Below, piece after piece: positions 1-8,776 of a DNA stretch of 64,000 bases; position 1 is the stretch's first letter, and every line of letters starts with the position of its first letter. The notes under the pieces were generated by a model that did not search any database, was not told the DNA's origin, and worked only from the letters and a program-made list of their open reading frames with translations. The DNA is from Halalkalibacter sp. APA_J-10(15) (GTDB lineage: Bacteria > Bacillota > Bacilli > Bacillales > Bacillaceae_D): positions 186,001-250,000 of the forward strand of contig NZ_JALKEV010000003.1 of NCBI RefSeq assembly GCF_023017105.1, in the 5' to 3' direction. The position numbers and the translations under genes were made by a program.

Positions 1-2
1 TT

Positions 3-608
3 GTCGTGATGGATGGAACCTATTTTCTATTAGTGATGAAGGAAGCACTTGTTGGCTTAATGGTTGGATTGATTGCATCTATTATTATGTATGCCATTCA
101 TATAGCTGGTGGGTTTATCGATTATAGTATGGGCTTTATGATTGCAAATGTCGTTGATCCACAAACTGGTGCACAGACCCCCCTTACTGGGAGTTTTTTA
201 TATGCATTTGCTATTTTATTTATGCTTCTTATGAATGGTCATCATTTATTGTTAGATGGTATTTTTTTCAGTTATCAATTTGTTCCGATTGATCAGCTCT
301 TTCTACCTTTTAGTCAAGAGAATATCATTCAATATGTTGTGACAACTTTCAATTCAATGTTTATTATTGCCTTTCAAATGGCATTTCCTATTGTGGGATC
401 TCTCTTCCTTGTTGATGTTGGTTTAGGAATGATCTCTCGTGCTGTGCCACAAATGAATGTTTTTGTCGTTGGTTTACCGCTGAAAATCACAGTAGGGCTA
501 TTGTTATTGACCGTGTACATCAGCGTATTCTTTATCATCGTACAGCAATTGTTTGAACAGATGATTATAACGATGAGAACGTTGCTGCAACTATTAGGAG
601 GGGCCTAA
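3..608 (+). CDS. fliR: Flagellar export apparatus protein FliR (5' partial)
   Basis: Integral membrane component of the flagellar type III export gate. The reading frame is open to the left edge, so the N-terminus (about 60 residues compared with the usual ~255-260) lies outside the window; the GTG at position 6 is internal. About 200 residues are visible, mostly hydrophobic helices separated by short polar loops, with the family-typical stretch around IDYSMGFMIANVVDPQTG and a C-terminal hydrophobic hairpin. It ends one base before flhB, so the two are translationally close. Position before flhB and flhA agrees with the standard Bacillus fla/che order. The identity rests on hydrophobic pattern, the FliR-like segment and synteny. 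Confidence 0.93.
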   Translation, partial: VVMDGTYFLLVMKEALVGLMVGLIASIIMYAIHIAGGFIDYSMGFMIANVVDPQTGAQTPLTGSFLYAFAILFMLLMNGHHLLLDGIFFSYQFVPIDQLFLPFSQENIIQYVVTTFNSMFIIAFQMAFPIVGSLFLVDVGLGMISRAVPQMNVFVVGLPLKITVGLLLLTVYISVFFIIVQQLFEQMIITMRTLLQLLGGA

Positions 609-609
609 A

Positions 610-1704
610 TTGAAACCATATCCATTTAAACTTCATTTGCAATATTTTGCAGATGAAAAAACGGAAAAAGCAACTCCTAAAAAACGACAGGACACTCGTA
701 AGAAGGGGCAAGTAGCCAAAAGTAATGATGTTAATACTGCAATCATACTCTTATTTGTATTTTTATGTTTTTGGTTTTTTGGAAGTTATTTCGGAGAAAC
801 ACTTACCAATCTGCTGAAACATACGTTTCAAACCTATTTATTGGAAACCGTAAACGAGCCATTTATTGAAACGGTGTTTATTGAACTGCTATTTCAAGCA
901 GCTTTAACATTCTCACCTATTATGTTAATTGCGATGATTGCTGGTGTATTTGCTAGTTATATTCAAGTAGGTCCTTTGTTTGCTCCTGAAGCATTAAAGA
1001 TGAAGATTTCGAAATTGAACCCTATTCAAGGAGCAAAGCGAATTTTTTCAGTAAGAGCTATTGTTGAACTCGTAAAGTCATTATTAAAAATATCTTTTGC
1101 GGGAATAACCGTTTTTACGATTATTTGGTTTAGTTTAGAGGACGTTATGCTGTTATCACAAAAAAGTGTTATGGAAGGCTTTGGTTTAATTGCACAGCTG
1201 ACTGCGTTGTTAGGTATTTCTGTAGCCATTTTGCTATTGATACTAGCAGTACCAGATTATATTTATCAAAAATATGACCATGAAAAACAAATTAAAATGT
1301 CAAAAAAAGATGTTAAAGATGAACATAAAAATATGGAAGGGGACCCGAGGATTAAATCGAAACGAAAACAAAAACAAATGGAAATGGCGATGCAACGAAT
1401 GATGCAAGAAGTACCAAAGGCAGATGTTGTTATAACGAATCCAACCCATTTCGCAGTCGCTCTTCGTTACGATGAATCGGTCTCTGAGGCACCCATTGTT
1501 ATTGCAAAAGGTGTCGATATTATCGCACAGAAAATTAAAGGAATTGCATCAGAATATGATGTAATTACTGTTGAAAATAAACCATTGGCAAGGGCTTTGT
1601 ATCATCAAGCAGAAATTGGTGACCAAGTGCCTGAGGCATTATTTAAATCAGTCGCAGAGGTTTTAGCATATGTTTATCGATTGAAAAACAAACAAGTCAA
1701 TTAG
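610..1704 (+). CDS. flhB: Flagellar export gate switch protein FlhB
   Basis: FlhB controls the substrate-specificity switch of the flagellar type III exporter. The 364-residue product has a polar N-terminus (KTEKATPKKRQDTRKKGQ), four predicted membrane segments up to about residue 217, and a cytoplasmic C-terminal domain. The self-cleavage site NPTH is at residues 277-280, preceded by a basic linker; cleavage between N277 and P278 is known for the family. Start is TTG at 610, overlapping nothing and set one base after the fliR stop, with the GGAGGGG site inside the fliR end. Length matches the family (about 360). Genes on both sides are export-gate partners. Confidence 0.97.
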   Translation: MKPYPFKLHLQYFADEKTEKATPKKRQDTRKKGQVAKSNDVNTAIILLFVFLCFWFFGSYFGETLTNLLKHTFQTYLLETVNEPFIETVFIELLFQAALTFSPIMLIAMIAGVFASYIQVGPLFAPEALKMKISKLNPIQGAKRIFSVRAIVELVKSLLKISFAGITVFTIIWFSLEDVMLLSQKSVMEGFGLIAQLTALLGISVAILLLILAVPDYIYQKYDHEKQIKMSKKDVKDEHKNMEGDPRIKSKRKQKQMEMAMQRMMQEVPKADVVITNPTHFAVALRYDESVSEAPIVIAKGVDIIAQKIKGIASEYDVITVENKPLARALYHQAEIGDQVPEALFKSVAEVLAYVYRLKNKQVN

Positions 1705-1730
1705 TTTGTTGACGTAAGGGGAGAAGTTTT

Positions 1731-3767
1731 GTGGGAGTAAGAGATTTATCGGTTTTACTTGGTGTTATTTTAATCATCGCGATGTTAATTATACCTTTAC
1801 CAACAATCATGTTAGATTTTCTAATTATTATTAATATTTCTCTTGCTCTTATTATTATTTTAGTAGCAATGAATACTCGAGAGCCTTTGCAATTTTCCAT
1901 TTTTCCAACTTTACTGTTACTCGTTACCTTGTTTCGCCTTGGTTTAAATGTTTCTACTACTCGTTCTATTTTAAGTGAGGCAAAAGCAGGTAATGTCATA
2001 GATACTTTTGGTAGTTTTGTTGTTAGTGGAAATGCTCTTGTTGGTTTTGTCGTTTTCTTAATTTTAGTCGTCATTCAGTTTCTTGTTATTACGAAAGGGG
2101 CAGAACGAGTATCAGAGGTAGGTGCGCGTTTTACGTTAGATGCGATGCCTGGTAAGCAAATGAGTATTGATGCTGATTTAAATGCTGGAATGATATCAGA
2201 TGCAGAAGCGAAGGAAAGACGAGAAAAAATAGAACAAGAAGCTGATTTTTACGGTTCAATGGATGGTGCTAGTAAATTTGTTAAAGGGGATGCTATTGCT
2301 GGTATCGTCATCGTTATTATTAATTTAATTTTTGGGTTTATCATCGGTATGATGCAACAAGGAATGACCTTTGATGAATCAGTAACGACATTTACATTAC
2401 TTACTGTTGGGGATGGGTTAGTAAGTCAAATCCCAGCGTTGTTAATTTCGACAGCAACAGGAATTGTCGTAACAAGAGCGGCTTCTGAAGGCAGTTTAGG
2501 GCATGATGTGACGAAGCAAATTTTTGCATATCCTAAGATGCTCTATGTTGCAGGTGGAACGATTCTAATGCTAGGGATCGTCACACCGATTTATCCAATC
2601 GTTACATTTCCAATAGCGATTTTACTTATTATCGGTGGATATATGCTTTCTCAAAATGAGCTGAAGATGACTGAGGAAGAAGATGTCATAAATGAAGAAG
2701 AGACAGAAGATGATATGAAGTCTCCTGAAAGTGTAGTCAATTTGCTACAAATTGATCCGATAGAATTTGAATTTGGCTATGGATTAATACCATTAGCAGA
2801 TGCTAACCAAGGTGGGGATTTACTTGATCGTGTCGTCATGATTAGACGGCAAATGGCATTAGAATTAGGAATGATCGTCCCGGTCATCAGAATAAGAGAT
2901 AATATTCAATTACAACCTAATGAATATACAATTAAAATAAAAGGTAATGAAATAGCGAAGGGTGAATTGCTGTTAGATCATTATATGGCAATGAGTCCTG
3001 GAGTAGAGGATGAATCGATTGTTGGAATAGAGACAGTAGAGCCTGCATTTGGAATGCCTGCGCTTTGGATTGGTGAAGATATGAAAGAACAAGCAGAACT
3101 TTCAGGATATACGGTTGTAGACCCACCTTCTGTTGTATCGACTCATCTAACAGAGGTAGTGAAAAGGCATGCACATGAATTATTAGGTAGAGAAGAAACG
3201 AAGCAATTAGTTGATCATTTGAAAGAAACCTACCCAGCTCTTGTGGAAGAAGTAACGCCAAGCACGTTATCAACTGGTGAAATTCAAAAGGTGTTAACGA
3301 ATTTGCTAAGGGAAAATGTCTCTATTCGAAATTTACCTACCATTTTCGAGACGATGGCCGATTATGGATCGATGACAAAAGATATGGATCTATTAACGGA
3401 GTATGTTAGACAGTCGTTATCAAGGCAAATCTCTAAGCAAATGACAACACCAGGAGAGCCTTTATATGTTGTGACATTAAGTGGCACGATCGAAAAGAAG
3501 ATTGCCGATTCGATTCAACAAACTGAGCATGGAAACTTTTTGGCTTTGGATCCAAATGAGTCTCAACGAATTTTGGAGTCGGCAGCTGCAGAAACAGATC
3601 GGTTAGCGCAAATGGGGCAAACACCTGTTATTCTTTGTTCCCCAGCAGTAAGAATGTATGTGAGACAGCTAATTGAACGTTACTTACCTCAAGTGCCGGT
3701 GCTTTCTTATAATGAATTAGAAACGGATATAGAGGTGCAAAGTGTAGGGGTGGTGAATGTTGAATGA
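1731..3767 (+). CDS. flhA: Flagellar export gate protein FlhA
   Basis: Large export-gate subunit that forms the cytoplasmic docking ring for export substrates and chaperones. The 678-residue protein has an N-terminal membrane half (about eight hydrophobic helices to residue ~310), with the conserved FHIPEP-family loop near residues 124-150 (RVSEVGARFTLDAMPGKQ), followed by an acidic linker and the soluble four-subdomain C-terminal half. Start is GTG at 1731 behind AAGGGGAG. The 3' end overlaps flhF by 4 bases (ATGA), which suggests translational coupling. Length equals that of the B. subtilis protein to within a residue or so. Confidence 0.97.
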   Translation: MGVRDLSVLLGVILIIAMLIIPLPTIMLDFLIIINISLALIIILVAMNTREPLQFSIFPTLLLLVTLFRLGLNVSTTRSILSEAKAGNVIDTFGSFVVSGNALVGFVVFLILVVIQFLVITKGAERVSEVGARFTLDAMPGKQMSIDADLNAGMISDAEAKERREKIEQEADFYGSMDGASKFVKGDAIAGIVIVIINLIFGFIIGMMQQGMTFDESVTTFTLLTVGDGLVSQIPALLISTATGIVVTRAASEGSLGHDVTKQIFAYPKMLYVAGGTILMLGIVTPIYPIVTFPIAILLIIGGYMLSQNELKMTEEEDVINEEETEDDMKSPESVVNLLQIDPIEFEFGYGLIPLADANQGGDLLDRVVMIRRQMALELGMIVPVIRIRDNIQLQPNEYTIKIKGNEIAKGELLLDHYMAMSPGVEDESIVGIETVEPAFGMPALWIGEDMKEQAELSGYTVVDPPSVVSTHLTEVVKRHAHELLGREETKQLVDHLKETYPALVEEVTPSTLSTGEIQKVLTNLLRENVSIRNLPTIFETMADYGSMTKDMDLLTEYVRQSLSRQISKQMTTPGEPLYVVTLSGTIEKKIADSIQQTEHGNFLALDPNESQRILESAAAETDRLAQMGQTPVILCSPAVRMYVRQLIERYLPQVPVLSYNELETDIEVQSVGVVNVE

Positions 3768-4900
3768 AAGTAAAGAAATTTATTGCTACAAATATGGCTG
3801 AGGCCATGCACTCTATTCGTTCAGAATTAGGCGAGGATGCAGTCATACTTCATTCAAAGAAAGTGGATACGGGTGGTTTTCTTGGGATGTTTACGAAGAA
3901 AAAGCTCGAAGTAATTGCCGCGATTGATCCACTTGGGAGTCAGCCTAAATCAAAGGCGTTAACTTCAGCAGCACGTTTAAAGCAGCAACCAAAACAAGCA
4001 AAGCAGCCAACAGTAAGTACCGATAATCAACAACTTTCCATGAAAAATGAGATTGAGCAGTTAAAAACGTTAATAAGTGAAATGAAACCTAAATCTAAAA
4101 ATGATCTAGAGTATCCGCGTCCGTTCCAAGAGATCGAAAATCATTTAGCAGATCAGGGAGTATTGAAGTCTGCAAGGGGGATCATTATAAAGAAAATAAT
4201 GAAAGATTGGTATGATAACGAAGAAGAGGATTTTCAATTGAATGTCGACTATTCTTCTATTTTAAAAACACTTTTTACTAATCTTTCATTTGGCCAACCT
4301 TTTAATAAAAAAATTGTTAACATTGTTGGGCCGACAGGTGTAGGGAAAACGACCACTATTGCTAAGTTAGCAGCCATTGCGACACTTCAAGAGAAAAAAA
4401 AGGTGGCTTTAATTACGACTGATACGTTTCGGATTTCAGCGGTAGAACAATTAAAAACATATGCGAAAATTTTAAATGTTCCTGTAAAAGTTGCTTATTC
4501 AATTGATGATTTTAAAAAAGGGATTGATATGTATTCACATTATGACTTAATATTAGTCGATTCTGCTGGAAGGAATTTCAGGAATTCTCTTTACGTCGAA
4601 GAGCTATCGAAAGTCATGAATTTTGACCAGGATACTGAAACACACTTAGTTCTTTCTCTTACTTCTAAGTATGAAGATATGAAGGCGATCATTGAGCAGT
4701 TTAACCTTATCTCCATTTCTTCTATTATTTTGACAAAAAAAGATGAAACGAGTACACACGGTGCTATGGTAAATATTCCATTTGAATATAATATGCCTCT
4801 TACTTATGTGACAACAGGTCAAAATGTGCCGGATGATATTATGACAGCTTCGATTGAATTAATTGCTTCTTCCATCAAAGGGAGGGCTAAAGATGAATGA
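3764..4900 (+). CDS. flhF: SRP-type GTPase FlhF, flagellar placement
   Basis: Third member of the SRP GTPase family beside Ffh and FtsY; it governs position and number of flagella and works with FlhG. The 378-residue protein has a basic, variable N-terminal domain to about residue 110, a helical N domain, and the G domain with the P-loop GPTGVGKTTT at 189-198, the TTDTFRISAVEQL motif, DSAGR (G3) and TKKDET (G4-like TKxD). Starts at ATG 3764 inside the flhA stop. Ends 8 bases into flhG (ATGAATGA). The conserved order flhA-flhF-flhG supports the call. Confidence 0.96.
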   Translation: MKVKKFIATNMAEAMHSIRSELGEDAVILHSKKVDTGGFLGMFTKKKLEVIAAIDPLGSQPKSKALTSAARLKQQPKQAKQPTVSTDNQQLSMKNEIEQLKTLISEMKPKSKNDLEYPRPFQEIENHLADQGVLKSARGIIIKKIMKDWYDNEEEDFQLNVDYSSILKTLFTNLSFGQPFNKKIVNIVGPTGVGKTTTIAKLAAIATLQEKKKVALITTDTFRISAVEQLKTYAKILNVPVKVAYSIDDFKKGIDMYSHYDLILVDSAGRNFRNSLYVEELSKVMNFDQDTETHLVLSLTSKYEDMKAIIEQFNLISISSIILTKKDETSTHGAMVNIPFEYNMPLTYVTTGQNVPDDIMTASIELIASSIKGRAKDE

Positions 4901-5747
4901 TCAGGCTGAAAATTTAAGAAAAATGGTTGCCACTGAAGCTACAAAAGAAGCGAAAGTTATCGCAGTTGTAAGTGGAAAAGGAGGGGTTGGCAAATCAAAT
5001 GTTTGTTTGAACTTTGCCCTATCCTTGACACGTTTAGGTAAGAAGGTAGCTATTTTCGATTTAGATATAGGGATGGCTAATTTGGATATATTAATGGGAG
5101 TATCCTCAACCTATACGATCATGGATGTGCTAGAAAATGAGCTATCTATTTGGGATATCATTGAAAATAGTGAGGATGGATTAGCTTACATCGCTGGGGG
5201 GTCTGGCTTCTCATCTTTTGTAGAATTAACTGATTCAAAAATTCATCGCTTTTTTAACCAGTTAGAGTTAATAGGTCAGCATTTTGATTTTGTATTTTTG
5301 GATATGGGAGCGGGAGCAACAAAGGCTAGTATGCAATTTATTTTGGCAGCAAATGAAATTTTCGTGGTGACAACCCCTGAACCAACATCGATTACAGATG
5401 CTTATGCAATGGTAAAGTATATACATTTAAGTGATGAACAAATTCCGATGTATTTGCTCATTAATCGTGCTGAATCTGAAAAGGAAGCAAAGGATACCGA
5501 GCAAAACTTCAAGCGAGTTACATTACAATTTTTAGGTAAGCATTTACTCCCATTAGGGTATGTTCCTTTTGACGATAAAGTAACAAAATCTGTTAAGTCA
5601 CAAAAGCCATTCGTTTTATTATACCCACAAACAAAGGCAAGTCAGTCAATTGCTCAAATGGCATCTTCTTATATTGGGATAAAAGAGTCTACACCTTCAA
5701 AGTTTGGACAATTCATAAAAAAAATGAAGGTATTCATGAATAAGTAA
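4893..5747 (+). CDS. flhG: ParA/MinD-type ATPase FlhG (YlxH)
   Basis: MinD-like ATPase that partners FlhF to set flagellar number and pattern and stimulates its GTPase. The chosen start is ATG 4893, which has AAAGGGAGGG about 7 bases upstream and gives 284 residues; an upstream TTG at 4863 lies inside flhF and has no ribosome site. Visible motifs: deviant Walker A SGKGGVGKS at residues 27-35, FDLDIGMANLDI (A' region) and FLDMGAGA near the switch II/Walker B position. A hydrophobic-basic C-terminal helix (FGQFIKKMKVFMNK) looks like the membrane-targeting sequence typical of MinD-like proteins. Family and synteny are clear. Confidence 0.95.
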   Translation: MNDQAENLRKMVATEATKEAKVIAVVSGKGGVGKSNVCLNFALSLTRLGKKVAIFDLDIGMANLDILMGVSSTYTIMDVLENELSIWDIIENSEDGLAYIAGGSGFSSFVELTDSKIHRFFNQLELIGQHFDFVFLDMGAGATKASMQFILAANEIFVVTTPEPTSITDAYAMVKYIHLSDEQIPMYLLINRAESEKEAKDTEQNFKRVTLQFLGKHLLPLGYVPFDDKVTKSVKSQKPFVLLYPQTKASQSIAQMASSYIGIKESTPSKFGQFIKKMKVFMNK

Positions 5748-5776
5748 AAATAACAACGTGGAAAGTTGGGGATAAC

Positions 5777-6847
5777 ATGAATAAATTAATTCGTGTATTA
5801 GTAGTAGATGATTCTGCTTTTATGAGAAAAGTCATCTCCGATATTATTAACTCTGACACGCGTATGGAAGTTATTGCAACAGGTAGACATGGTGGGGATG
5901 CGATTAAAAAAATTGAAGAATTTGAACCTGATGTGATGACACTTGATGTTGAAATGCCAATCATGAGCGGATTAGATGCGTTGAAATGGATTATGAAAAA
6001 AAAGCCAATGCCTATTGTAATGATTAGTAGTAAAACAAAAATAGGAGCCGACGCAACCTTACAAGCAATGGAAGTAGGGGCTGTTGACTTTATTACAAAG
6101 CCATCGGGTGCGATTTCACTTGATATTGGGAAAGTGGCTGATGAAATAAAAGAAAAGGTTTACCATGCTTCAAAAGCGAATGTCGAGGCTCTACAGAACG
6201 AACATCGTCCTAGTAAAGTTCAACCAATCCCGATTAAAAAAGATAGACAAGCTGTGGCGACAAAATCTTCTACGCAAAAAATAATAGCAATTGGTACTTC
6301 AACTGGGGGACCGAAAGCATTAAAAACAGTCATTAGTCAACTTCCTTCATCCATACAGGCTCCGGTTTTAGTTGTTCAGCATATGCCAGCTGGGTTCACT
6401 AAGTCATTAGCTGATAGGCTTGATCGCTTGTCAGAGCTTACTGTCAAGGAAGCTAAATCAGGAGATGTGTTGGAGAATGGACATGTTTATATTGCTCCTG
6501 GAGGCTTGCATTTGAAGCTGGTCGTTCAATCTAAGGCTTTAACGATTCAAACAACTTTAGATGAACCAAGGAAGGGGCATCGTCCTTCGGTAGATACGAT
6601 GTTTGAATCTTTGGCACAAATCAATCAAATTGATGTGATTGCGGTAGTGATGACTGGAATGGGAACAGACGGTACGATTGGATTAAAAGAATTAAAAAAG
6701 CGATATAACTGTTATTCCATTGCCGAAGCAGAAGAAACTTGTGTCGTTTATGGAATGCCTAAATCAATTGTGGCCAATAGATTAGCTGATGAAGTTGTTA
6801 GGGTTGAAAGCATTAGTCATTACATTACACAATATTGCCAAGGGTAG
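5777..6847 (+). CDS. cheB: Chemotaxis receptor methylesterase / response regulator CheB
   Basis: Removes methyl groups from chemoreceptors when phosphorylated, closing one adaptation loop of chemotaxis. Residues 1-125 form a receiver domain with the acidic pocket D11-D12, phospho-acceptor D57 and the K108 of TKPSG. The C-terminal esterase domain shows the catalytic triad S175 (GTSTGGP), H202 (QHMPAGFT) and D298 (GMGTDG). The 356-residue length is normal. It follows flhG by 29 bases. In B. subtilis cheA and cheW come next; here cheC begins 9 bases later, so the kinase that would phosphorylate CheB is not encoded in this operon. Confidence 0.97.
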   Translation: MNKLIRVLVVDDSAFMRKVISDIINSDTRMEVIATGRHGGDAIKKIEEFEPDVMTLDVEMPIMSGLDALKWIMKKKPMPIVMISSKTKIGADATLQAMEVGAVDFITKPSGAISLDIGKVADEIKEKVYHASKANVEALQNEHRPSKVQPIPIKKDRQAVATKSSTQKIIAIGTSTGGPKALKTVISQLPSSIQAPVLVVQHMPAGFTKSLADRLDRLSELTVKEAKSGDVLENGHVYIAPGGLHLKLVVQSKALTIQTTLDEPRKGHRPSVDTMFESLAQINQIDVIAVVMTGMGTDGTIGLKELKKRYNCYSIAEAEETCVVYGMPKSIVANRLADEVVRVESISHYITQYCQG

Positions 6848-6856
6848 GGGAATAAA

Positions 6857-7495
6857 ATGGATGATCTTAAAAAATTACAGCCATTTCATTTAGATGTATT
6901 AAAAGAAATTGGTAATATCGGTGCTGGTAATGCTGCGACAAGCTTGTCACTCTTATTAAATAAAACGATTGATATGAGTGTACCAGATGTTCGGGTTGTT
7001 TCATTACAAGAAATACCAGATCAAGTCGGTGGTGCTGATACAGAGGTAGCTGCAATCTTCTTACGTATAGAAGGGGAAGCTCCAGGTAGTATGTATTTTA
7101 TAGCGGATATTACGGATATTGAAAAAATGATTTGCCGATTAATTGGAAATGATCATTTCCAACTTGTATCTCCTCCTTTTGATGAAATGGGTATGTCAGC
7201 CTTTTTGGAAGTTGGAAATATTTTAGCAGGATCTTATCTCTCTTCTTTTTCAGATTTTACTCAATTAGATTTGCAGCCGTCAGTTCCCGGTGTAAGTATT
7301 GATATGGCAGGGGCTATTTTAAGCTATGGCTTAATCCCAATATCTGAGGTCGGTGATTTTGCTATTGTGATTGATACGGAAATTGTTGAGGTGGATGAAG
7401 AATCTGAAAAGGTTTCAGGTCATTTCTTTTTATTACCGGATCCCGGTTCATTTCAAACGATCTTCAAAGCGTTAGGAGTGGAAATAGATGAGTGA
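6857..7495 (+). CDS. cheC: CheY-P phosphatase CheC
   Basis: Phosphatase of the CheC/FliY/CheX family that removes phosphate from CheY-P and binds CheD in the third adaptation system of Bacillus. Two copies of the active-site signature (D/S-xxx-E-xx-N) are visible: D13-E17-N20 just before IGAGNA, and S114-E118-N121 in the second half of the pseudo-symmetric protein. At 212 residues it has the normal CheC length and lacks the extra FliN domain of FliY. It starts 9 bases after cheB and overlaps cheD by 8 bases. Confidence 0.96.
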   Translation: MDDLKKLQPFHLDVLKEIGNIGAGNAATSLSLLLNKTIDMSVPDVRVVSLQEIPDQVGGADTEVAAIFLRIEGEAPGSMYFIADITDIEKMICRLIGNDHFQLVSPPFDEMGMSAFLEVGNILAGSYLSSFSDFTQLDLQPSVPGVSIDMAGAILSYGLIPISEVGDFAIVIDTEIVEVDEESEKVSGHFFLLPDPGSFQTIFKALGVEIDE

Positions 7496-7976
7496 CGTTA
7501 TTAAGGTTGGCATGGCTGATTTAAATATTGTCACTCCTCCAAATACGATTCGTACTTCAGGACTCGGCTCTTGTGTCGGGTTAATCATATTTGATGATCA
7601 AAAAAATGTTGCAGGTATGGCACATATTATGTTACCTAATTCAAAATTATGTAAACAATCTCCGCCAAATGTTGCTAAATATGCTGATACCGCAATACCA
7701 GCTTTGATACAGGATTTAAAGAAAAAGGGTGCTAAACCAGCATTTTTAAAAGCTAAAATGGCTGGCGGTGCACAAATGTTTTCGTTCTCAACTGGGAATG
7801 AGATGATGAGAATTGGGCCAAGAAATATTGAGGCTGTTAGAGCATTGTTGGAAGCATTGAATATACCAATTGTTTCTGAAGATGTTGGTGGGAAAAGTGG
7901 TCGCACGATTGAATTCAATCCAGTTTCTAATCTGTTGAATATTCGAACGGTCAACCAAGGGACGAAGGAGATCTAA
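7488..7976 (+). CDS. cheD: Chemoreceptor glutamine deamidase CheD
   Basis: CheD deamidates glutamines of chemoreceptors and stimulates CheC. The 162-residue protein has the catalytic cysteine C29 in GLGSCVGL, the catalytic histidine H46 in GMAHIMLP, and the downstream conserved AKMAGGAQMF segment. ATG at 7488 lies within the end of cheC (8-base overlap) with GGAGTGG as ribosome site, so translation is probably coupled. CheC and CheD are functional partners, which fits adjacency. Confidence 0.96.
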   Translation: MSDVIKVGMADLNIVTPPNTIRTSGLGSCVGLIIFDDQKNVAGMAHIMLPNSKLCKQSPPNVAKYADTAIPALIQDLKKKGAKPAFLKAKMAGGAQMFSFSTGNEMMRIGPRNIEAVRALLEALNIPIVSEDVGGKSGRTIEFNPVSNLLNIRTVNQGTKEI

Positions 7977-7993
7977 CAAACAGAGGTGATGAG

Positions 7994-8776
7994 ATGGCAC
8001 AAGTAGCAGCAGATCAAAAAATATGGGATAAGTGGATAGAAGAACGGTCGAGAGAAGCTTGTAACGACTTGATCCAACATTACATGCCACTCGTCCATTA
8101 TCATGTACAACGCATCTCAATCGGTTTGCCAAAAAATGTCCAAAGAGAAGATTTAATTAGCCATGGAATGTTTGGTTTATATGATGCACTTGAGAAATTT
8201 AACCCTGAGCGTGACTTGAAATTTGATACATATGCTTCCTTTCGTATAAGAGGTGCAATCATTGATGGATTAAGAAAAGAGGATTGGTTACCACGCTCGA
8301 TTCGAGATAAAATTAAAAAGGTTGAATCGACTATTGAAAAACTCGAACAATTGTATGGAAGGTTCATTACAAGTGAAGAAGTGGCGAAAGAGTTAAATAT
8401 CGATAAAGCAGAAGTTGAGCAAGTGATGACGGAATATTATACGGCTTCGTTATTATCAATGGATGAACGACCACAAGATCAAGATAGAAACGAAACGTAT
8501 GCGACAACATTAGAAGATAGACAAACAAAGAAACCTGAAGATAAAATGGTTGAAGAAGCAACAAAACAAGAACTAGCAGAAGTCGTTAAGCGTTTAACTG
8601 AAAAAGAGCAACTGGTTATTAGTCTCTTTTATTTTGATGAAATGACGTTTACTGAAATCGGACAAATTCTTAATCTTTCGACTTCTAGAATTTCACAAAT
8701 TCATTCTAAGGCTTTATTTCGGTTACAACAAGTAATGAAAAAAAACGTTAAAGAGGGTGAAAAGCGGGGATGGTAG
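7994..8776 (+). CDS. sigD: RNA polymerase sigma-D (flagellar/motility sigma factor)
   Basis: Sigma factor of the FliA/WhiG group that directs transcription of late flagellar, chemotaxis and autolysin genes. The 260-residue protein contains region 2 (REDLISHGMFGLYDAL; FDTYASFRIRGAIIDGLR, the strongly conserved 2.3-2.4 motif), a region 3 helix bundle and a region 4 helix-turn-helix ending in STSRISQIHSKAL. Start ATG 7994 follows AGAGGTGATG. It is the usual position at the end of the che block. Overlaps the next gene by 7 bases. Confidence 0.97.
   Translation: MAQVAADQKIWDKWIEERSREACNDLIQHYMPLVHYHVQRISIGLPKNVQREDLISHGMFGLYDALEKFNPERDLKFDTYASFRIRGAIIDGLRKEDWLPRSIRDKIKKVESTIEKLEQLYGRFITSEEVAKELNIDKAEVEQVMTEYYTASLLSMDERPQDQDRNETYATTLEDRQTKKPEDKMVEEATKQELAEVVKRLTEKEQLVISLFYFDEMTFTEIGQILNLSTSRISQIHSKALFRLQQVMKKNVKEGEKRGW

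Noticed and set aside
1026-5964. Antisense reading frames of 60-130 codons on the minus strand of flagellar genes
   Set aside because: They lie wholly inside well-identified genes, lack ribosome sites and have no recognisable motifs; they are shadows of the plus-strand coding bias.
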